DNA from: Riptortus pedestris
Lineage: Eukaryota > Arthropoda > Insecta > Hemiptera > Alydidae
Assembly: GCA_019009955.1 (NCBI GenBank)
Contig: CM032229.1
Coordinates: 148,829,001 to 148,893,000, forward strand
Length of the DNA: 64,000 nucleotides
Reading direction: 5' to 3'
The position numbers and the translations under genes are program-made. Shown one piece after another: positions 58,344 to 64,000 of this stretch. The notes beneath the pieces were generated by a model. It searched no databases, had not been told where the DNA came from, and worked only from the letters and a program-made list of their open reading frames with translations. How positions within the stretch are numbered: position 1 is the first letter of the stretch; each line of letters starts with the position of its first letter.

Positions 58344-61300
58344 GTAAGTCATGGTTTTGTTATGATTGTGCTCACAAAAACTAAAATACTACTATTTCCA
58401 ATATTCATACTCATTTTCAAAACGTCCGTCACGCAGGGGGAGCGTAAACTAAGCAGATTTCCCGCGTGAACAATAGATAAGTTTACACACAGGTAACACA
58501 ACACCACCATGAATATTAATTGAATAAATACAAACGATAATAAGAAACCTCCCGACAGAAAGCACCTGAAATGTAAACAAACAGTTCTGCCATCTTCTTA
58601 CCGGAAAGAAAAACAATTACTGTAATATATCTGTATATAACTTTTAAATTAATTTGATTGAAAACTGTTTGCTATATCTAGTACTGTAATTTATAATGAA
58701 TCAGAATAATTTTTATCTTATCAATCAAATTTTAGTAGTCCAAAAACTTAAGAAGGGGGGGGGGTTACCAGAACATTTTCGCATGTATCTCGTATAATAA
58801 ATGTCTCTTGAAACCAATATTTGGTATGTATTTAAGCTTCAAATGATGTGGTTTATTACATAACCGAGTATTGTTTATGTGACATTAGTAGAAGTGGGGC
58901 TTTGCTGAATGCTAAAAACAGAAAAATGTAAATTTCTCGGTTAATATTCAATATAAGGAATAAATGTATATAACAATATTTATAGCACATATGACCGAGG
59001 AACAGTTGCTCTCTGCTTCAGAATGGACAAACTCTGTCAAACTTAATATAAATTACGCCCCATTGCGTGGTGTTCCGGGAGTTGTCTCAAAATCAAAAAC
59101 ATCACCCCCTCTGTCGAAGATGTGGCAGGGTATTCAAAACACCGGCCCATGTGGCCGGGAATCGTCCACATAAGATGTTGCTGATCACGAGGCGACATTA
59201 CCGGGTAAAGCATGCCATCTTGGAGCACCTGAAAGCAAAGAATTTCACATGCTTTGAAGAGGGTCAAGGAGGTATGCCGACATCATTGCCTTCAAGGAAA
59301 AATGTAAATTTGCCCACATCCTGGACCCAACGATAAGGTAAGGTACGAGAGCAACGACCCTGATCAAGCGGAGAAGATCCACGAGGAAAAGAAAAATATT
59401 TATGAGAAATGTACTAAATTTTACTCCGAAAAATTCAGGGAATCATTTGGGAAGCGAGATTTTCTGGTGATGGGCTTGTGGTTCAGTGCCCGAGGAACGG
59501 GCCCCTAAGCGTACCCAGAAATGTTTTGACGAGGTGGGAATAGATAAGAAGGTTCTTCAAACCTTGGTTGAGGGTATCATTATTGATACGTTAGGGATTA
59601 TTTCCCACCATATATTTTAATTTTTGCTTTGACCAGTGATCTTATTATAGATAGACGGATCATGTTATTCAAATAATAGAGTTTCTAATTTATATCTAGT
59701 GACATACACCTTTTAGGCTACTGACTGTTTATTTTAGTTAACATTTTAGTTATTTTGCTGACTAAATACAATATGTAATCCTTTACTGTTGTCCTAGGGT
59801 TTGACTTCAGTTGCTGTGTACTTCAGCATCTCAATGTAATTGAGCAGTCCCACAAACTGTATATAAATTTGTACAATAAAGTGATTCTCTCAGTCTAATA
59901 AGCTTACAATGATAACAGTAAAATATGTCCATATTCCGATTTGAAGTTGATAGCAACAAGTACACACAAGTGACTCCTGAAAAAATTAGTCGAACGTTAA
60001 AATATTTTTTGTTAACCATATATGTTTATTGTGGTATATGAATATATAGATGTTAATGGTACACTCATTCCTCAGGATGCCCTGCAACACTGCTGTTTTA
60101 CAGACATTCTGGCTTTATTTCAAATGATAAAAATGTCTCTATTTTTTTTTCTAGACTTCGGTGGAATGAGAAAATCGTTAAGTGACTTCACTCAGCGTCA
60201 TTTCATCGAAATGTGGGTGGAGTCGATAGTGCAGTACTTAGGCCAGGATCAGGTCACCGGAAGTACATGGGTTCTTGGCGGAGACGGGAGTGACTATTTT
60301 GAAGAGGCATTATTCAGAGTGGTCAAAGTCATTGGTGCTCATCAGGTACGTGAATATTTTAAACGTTTAACGTAACAACCGACTTCAATCTATCAGTTTT
60401 GTTCTGTTATCTGAAGCAATTTATGGTTATAATGTGGAGTGCGGGGACATTCATCAATGTCATCATTAAATACCCTTTGGTTCTTAAAAAGTCCGTCTCG
60501 CAGCTGCGTAAACTAAGCAGATTTCCCACGTGCGCCACATATTTGCATTCATCTCAAAAATTAAAAGTTCAATGAGAACAATATTTGGTATTTAAGCTTC
60601 AAATAAAATGCTTCATGACATAATAGAACATTGTTAATATGAGATTAGTAGGAGTGGGAGTTTACTGAAGACCGAAAACTATAAAATGCAAATACCTCGG
60701 TTAATAATCAAGATAGTGAAAATATGTACATGACAACATTTATAGAACATTGAATTTACAATAAGAATGGTTCTATACAATTTTTCGATCCGACGCATAA
60801 TAACGGAGATATTAAGAATTTTCGACATTCTCCTCCTCTAACCCCCCTCCCCCCCGGTCCGATTTCAGCCAATAACGAACTTGATCTGTCTTTTTGTATA
60901 AAACGAAAATATATATCAAGTTTGGTAAAGATAAAACAAAAATTGCGACCACTAGAGCGGTAACAGACAAATTTATAGATAGATATATACAGTTTTATAT
61001 AGGGCACGTTCGCCAAAAAAACAATAGGAAACGAAATATGACGATTTTTCATTTCATGCCTCCCCCCCCCCAACCCGCACTCCTGTTCGTTCCTAAAAAT
61101 GTTAATATAACTTATAGTCAAAAATACGGAGTTTCGTTGATTTGGATTTAGTCTTTCGTGTCTTATATAACATTGTTGACCCCTTCTATAGTGTTTCCTG
61201 TATACCTCATTTATTCTTCGTTTAACGGCAAAAGAGCACATAACAAAAATTACTTTAAATAACAAAACAAACAACTTTTGTTACAAGCACGTTTGTCGAA

Positions 61301-62186
61301 AAATGAATAAGCTACGAAATATCGCGATTTTATATTTCAGACCTCCCTTATAACCCCCGCTTCTGTTCGTACCTCGAAATTTTAATATAGCTTATAATCA
61401 GGGAGGTGTTAATACCAATTCACATACGGAGTTTCGTTTAATTCGGTTGAGTCTTTTGTGCAATATAAAATTGTAGACTCCCACTGTAACTTTTAGCGTA
61501 TAACTCATTTATACTTCGGTACACGACAAAAGTGTATATAACAAAAGTTACTCTAAACAACAAACTAATCAACTTCTGTTATGTGCATAGCTGCAAAAAA
61601 CCAATAGGAAACGAAATATGGCTATTTTTAATTTAAGGGCCTCCCTTATCACCCCCACTCCTGTTCGTCTCAGAGTGTATTAATATAACCTAAAACCTAA
61701 CCTGGGTTAGTAGAAATATGAAAACCAAGTTTCATAAAATTCGGTTCACGAAAAAGCCGTTTACGATTCTATAAAGGACAAACATTCATATATATTATAA
61801 ATTTTCGCATTTTTAGGTTAAGAAAATTGTCACTGGCAAGGATGGTTTGTTAACTTACGCAGCTATGTGCCTAATGATTAAGAAAAACCAAGCATTGGGT
61901 GGAATATTGATTTCTTCCCACAGCTATGAGACACCAATGAAAGGATTTTTTTCAATGATGTATCTAGTCAGCTCAGGGAGTAAGTTCTATTGTTATGTAA
62001 TCAAAATTCACAGCACATTGCTTTCATTAAGAAAGTGCTTCATTGAGAAATATATTTTCTTTTTCAGAAGGGGCATCAGACAGCATGATAGCTGATATTT
62101 ATGAGAATTCAAAGCAACTGAAGGGTTACAGTGGTGTCTACTATATGACCTTTCCTTTGAATGAAATACTTTCTTATGGCTATATA
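58250..62186 (+). CDS. Phosphoglucomutase-like protein, 5' half (four exons; 3' part outside the recognisable region)
   Basis: Four exons join in phase: 58250-58343, 60155-60345, 61817-61979, 62068-62186 (567 nt, 189 codons, no stop). The product matches domain 1 of alpha-D-phosphohexomutases of the PGM1 type: PFLEQTP followed by DFGGMRKSL (PGM: GQKPGTSGLRK), then WVLGGDGSDYFEEALFRVV (PGM: VVGGDGRFYMKEAI), VTGKDGLLT and AALGG-like GGILISSHSYETP (PGM: GGIILTASHNPGG), then an IADIYENSKQLKGY helix. The family interconverts glucose-1-P and glucose-6-P in the cytosol through a phosphoserine. Ser129-His130 keep the catalytic pair, but NPGG is replaced by SYET and the phosphate-loop GTSG is altered, so activity is doubtful. 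PGM is about 560 aa; the metal-binding DGDGD and later domains are not seen here. Introns hold family A, R2-like and Helitron copies. An internal ATG at codon 16 is an alternative start. Confidence 0.82.
58424..58985 (-). mobile_element. Family A copy, truncated (PGM-like intron 1)
   Basis: Starts GTCCGTCACGCAG on the plus strand and runs to about 58985, where it is cut off by an R2-like retrotransposon fragment. Confidence 0.75.
58990..59520 (+). pseudogene. R2-like retrotransposon fragment (different lineage)
   Basis: Frame-broken: LRGVPGVVSKSK, LCRRCGRVFKTPAHVAGNRP (knuckle with the last Cys lost), RRHYRVKHAILEHLK, HILDP then YESNDPDQAEKIHEEKKNIY and FYSEKFRE, ending DFLVMGLWF. The order of knuckle, DP-T motif and EKK-IYE block matches R2-type C-termini. 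It sits in intron 1 of the PGM-like gene. Confidence 0.7.
60155..60345 (+). CDS. PGM-like exon 2 (to codon 95)
   Basis: A strong polypyrimidine acceptor (TTTTTTTTTCTAG) and donor GTACGT. It encodes DFGGMRKSLSDFTQ, EMWVESIVQYLG and WVLGGDGSDYFEEALFRVV, ending VIGAHQ. It ends on a codon border, matching exon 3. Confidence 0.85.
60488..60995 (-). mobile_element. Family A copy, truncated (PGM-like intron 2)
   Basis: Starts AAGTCCGTCTCGCAG. It has lost part of the hairpin at that end and runs to the degenerate (AT)n position near 60990, where a Helitron-type fragment follows. Confidence 0.75.
60996..61800 (-). mobile_element. Helitron-type interior repeats in PGM-like intron 2
   Basis: About 800 bases made of roughly 300-base units, reversed: AATAGGAAACGAAATAT, ACCCCCACTCCTGTTCG, CATAACAAAAGTTACT and GTTTCGTTTAATTCGG recur two to three times. 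These are the interior units of the Helitrons at 11116 and 21939. The terminal hairpin is not present. Confidence 0.6.
61817..61979 (+). CDS. PGM-like exon 3 with the catalytic Ser-His (to codon 149 plus one base)
   Basis: Acceptor TTTTTAG, consensus donor GTAAGT. It encodes VKKIVTGKDGLLTYAAMC, KKNQALGGILISSHSYET and a hydrophobic SMMYLVSSG stretch. The residue order reproduces the PGM block around the phosphoserine, with Ser-His conserved and the following NPGG lost. Confidence 0.86.
62068..62186 (+). CDS. PGM-like exon 4 (to codon 189)
   Basis: Acceptor TTTTTCAG, donor GTAAGA, 119 bases. It encodes KGASDSMIADIYENSKQLKG, aligned with the PGM helix that follows the active-site loop, then YYMTFPLNEILSYGYI. 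No further exon is evident up to 64000. Confidence 0.8.
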
Positions 62187-62263
62187 GTAAGAAATTTTGA
62201 CTTTTATATTAGAGTTATTAAATTAACGTTCTTTCTCATTTAACCTCCGAGTTTGAGGAAAAG

Positions 62264-62820
62264 TTCGTCACGCATGGGCTGCGTAAACTAAGCAGATTTC
62301 CCACGTGTAGTTTTACAATAGAGAAATTTCACGAGAGCCGAAGAGTTAAGAAATCGGCCGACCTAGCTTTTGGCGGGAAACTCACTCTCATCCGTTATAC
62401 GCCCCGATTTCATAAAATTGCAAATATCTCGGTTAATATGCAAGATAGAGAATAAATGTATATAACAATATTTATAGTAAATTTAATTTGCAATAAGATT
62501 GATTTTATACAATTTTTCGTTCCGACGTATAGTAACGGAAATATTTCAAATTTTAGAAAATCCTCCCCTCTAAATCCCCCCTCTCACAGCTCCGATTTCA
62601 GCCATTAACGAACTTGATCTTTCTTTTTACATAAAACGACTAAATATCGAGTTTGGTAACGATCAAACAAAAACCGCTAGTGCGGTAACAGACATATATA
62701 TAGTTTTGAACGGACCTCATTTTCGTCATCTACTAGGTAGGATCGATGGACATTTGAAGAAAAATTTCGAAAATTCCGTCATGAGTACAACCTCAATAGC
62801 TGATTTCCCATAAGGGAAAT
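62264..62820 (-). mobile_element. Family A repeat, both ends present
   Basis: Copy directly downstream of PGM-like exon 4, from AGTTCGTCACGCATG to AAATCTGCTAAAAG. The (AT)n tract is very short here. Confidence 0.8.
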
Positions 62821-62918
62821 CTGCTAAAAGGGAAATCATAGCCTGTTTTGGAACTGATTTCATCATACAAGCAAAATTAAACAAATAACATTAAACTAAG
62901 AAATAGTTATTTTCATCA

Positions 62919-63638
62919 CTAGTACGCAAAGTGTATCTTTTCTGTACGAGGTCGTTCCACGTACGAGGTGAAGCCGAGCTCGGGACTAAGACCGAGTACA
63001 GAAAAGATACTTTGCGTACGTATGTTGAAAATGACTTTTCATTATACTATACCTATTCTCAAAAGGAAATAAGGTAAATATTTTAATATTTTTATTCTTA
63101 TAAAAAAATCAGAAGATAAAGATATGAATTCTAAAATATGAAAAATATGTTTATTAAACTGCAAAGGTTATTCAACAGATAAATAGAATTCTCTTGAGAA
63201 AAGCATAACACTTACTAAATTGTTTTACATCAATATTGTCTCTTACTAATAAACAGGATTTTAGCATAGAAAATTTAGACCATAACGTAGGTGGGCTATA
63301 ATTTTTTGATAAGTCTAAAAGATATGCAAGTATTACTTCTTCAGAAAATACTCCGACTTCTCTTCTTTTTTTCTATTCACAGAAGTTACTAAACTCAGCT
63401 TCATACTTATGACCGGATTTCTTCGGAATTAATTCACTAACAGCTATGTTTGCTTCATTTAAGCAATATCTTCCGGAATATTTGAACACGCACTATTATT
63501 AAACATTGTTTTGATTTAATAAATACAGGTTAAGTAAGTATGCAATATACAATAAATGATAGTATAATGAGGAATATTCCAATAACAGCTGTTACTTTTC
63601 TGTACTAGTAAAGAAAAGTATCACTTTGCGTACTCAAA
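62919..63638. mobile_element. Tyrosine-recombinase element remnant with repeated hairpin ends
   Basis: Both outer ends carry the motif AGTACGCAAAGTGATAC-like in inverted orientation (left AGTACGCAAAGTGTATCTTT; right ACTTTGCGTACT). The left end is a stem of about 25 bp (62919-62946 with 62995-63020) around a palindrome-rich loop. Between the ends lies a broken recombinase fragment on the minus strand. Confidence 0.6.
63172..63480 (-). pseudogene. Tyrosine recombinase/integrase N-terminal (core-binding) domain, broken
   Basis: The minus-strand reading in two frames gives ANIAVSELIPKKSGHKYE with EFSNFC, then a stop or frame break near 63373, then VFSEEVILAYLLDLSKNY, PPTLWSKFSMLKSCLLV and FSKCYAFLKR. 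This is the helical core-binding domain of eukaryotic Crypton-like tyrosine recombinases, which resolve DNA by a catalytic Tyr in the C-terminal domain. That domain is absent here. Confidence 0.65.
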
Positions 63639-63639
63639 C

Positions 63640-64000
63640 GATACACTGAAAACACATGTTATTTTAACAGAATAATGAAAAGATTAATTATTGTACTCCT
63701 ATGTTAAAGTGGGTTCCGTTTGTTACGAGAAGCAGTTGTTATTAACTTAGCTAATTACAAAATGTATTAAGGTTTTAAGTTGAGAGAGTCAACACTAATC
63801 TGGAGTAATAAATGATTCATTTAAAAACTCCCTTACATTTATTTCGTAAATCCTCACTTTAGACAAATGTTTTTGATATATATATATTTGTATGAAAGTT
63901 CGGTTATACAAAATGTAATAAATTTTTACTCTTTTGTTCTGTGTGGGAAATATTGAATCCATTCATCCAATCTGACTTTGGGGCTTAAAGATTACTGTAA
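63640..64000. other. No gene seen at window end
   Basis: AT-rich DNA. I looked for the next PGM-like exon and found none with a matching phase and motif. Confidence 0.4.

Noticed and set aside
60022..60154. Extension of the PGM-like ORF upstream of exon 2
   Set aside because: It is intronic: a strong acceptor at 60153-60154 and the phase match with exon 1 at 58343 exclude it.

Overview
This window is AT-rich, intron-bearing and packed with transposable elements and microsatellites. It carries a seven-transmembrane odorant receptor of the insect-specific family, tRNA-derived SINEs, non-LTR elements, Helitrons, Tc1/mariner and pogo-like elements. It is therefore almost certainly nuclear DNA of an insect with a large, repeat-rich genome. 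I cannot fix the order. There is no bacterial-style operon, CRISPR array or rRNA.

Three host-type genes can be supported. (1) An intronless, full-length cAMP-dependent protein kinase catalytic subunit-like gene (12500-13552, +), probably a retrogene. (2) An odorant receptor on the minus strand, reconstructed from seven phase-compatible exons spread over 37362-23006 (387 codons; only the short last exon is not found), with a TATA-like box just upstream of the ATG. (3) The 5' half of a divergent phosphoglucomutase-like gene on the plus strand (exons at 58250, 60155, 61817 and 62068), which runs off or beyond the recognisable sequence. Its catalytic Ser-His is kept but the rest of the active-site loop has changed.

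Layout. 1-2770: nested copies of an abundant repeat (called family A here). 3690-4570: SINE tail and a non-LTR element with a restriction-like endonuclease. 5650-8530: LTR fragment, decayed tandem array split by a solo LTR, SINE. 9010-10690: two non-LTR fragments. 10755-12240: two Helitrons and a SINE. 12500-13600: kinase. 13736-15590: SINEs and family A. 17163-18315: a TIR element with a decayed ORF. 20170-20290: a large palindrome. 21939-22516: Helitron. 23006-37362: the odorant receptor, whose introns hold R2-like, mariner, LINE, SINE and family A copies. 38160-42870: SINEs and unassigned DNA. 42868-43824: second TIR element, inverted relative to the first. 45290-53840: family A copies, a pogo-like MITE, a SINE, a Helitron and a nested LINE tail. 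54944-56856: a Ty3/gypsy fragment closed by perfect 80-bp inverted repeats. 58250-62186: phosphoglucomutase-like exons. 62266-63640: family A and a tyrosine-recombinase element.

The host genes are not an operon or pathway unit; they are separate genes embedded in mobile DNA. The most distinctive non-genic signals are family A (about fifteen copies with a 16-bp palindrome at one end and a small hairpin at the other), the use of its internal (AT)n tract as a landing site by other transposons, the inverted-LTR gypsy fragment, and the paired TIR elements at 17 and 43 kb.
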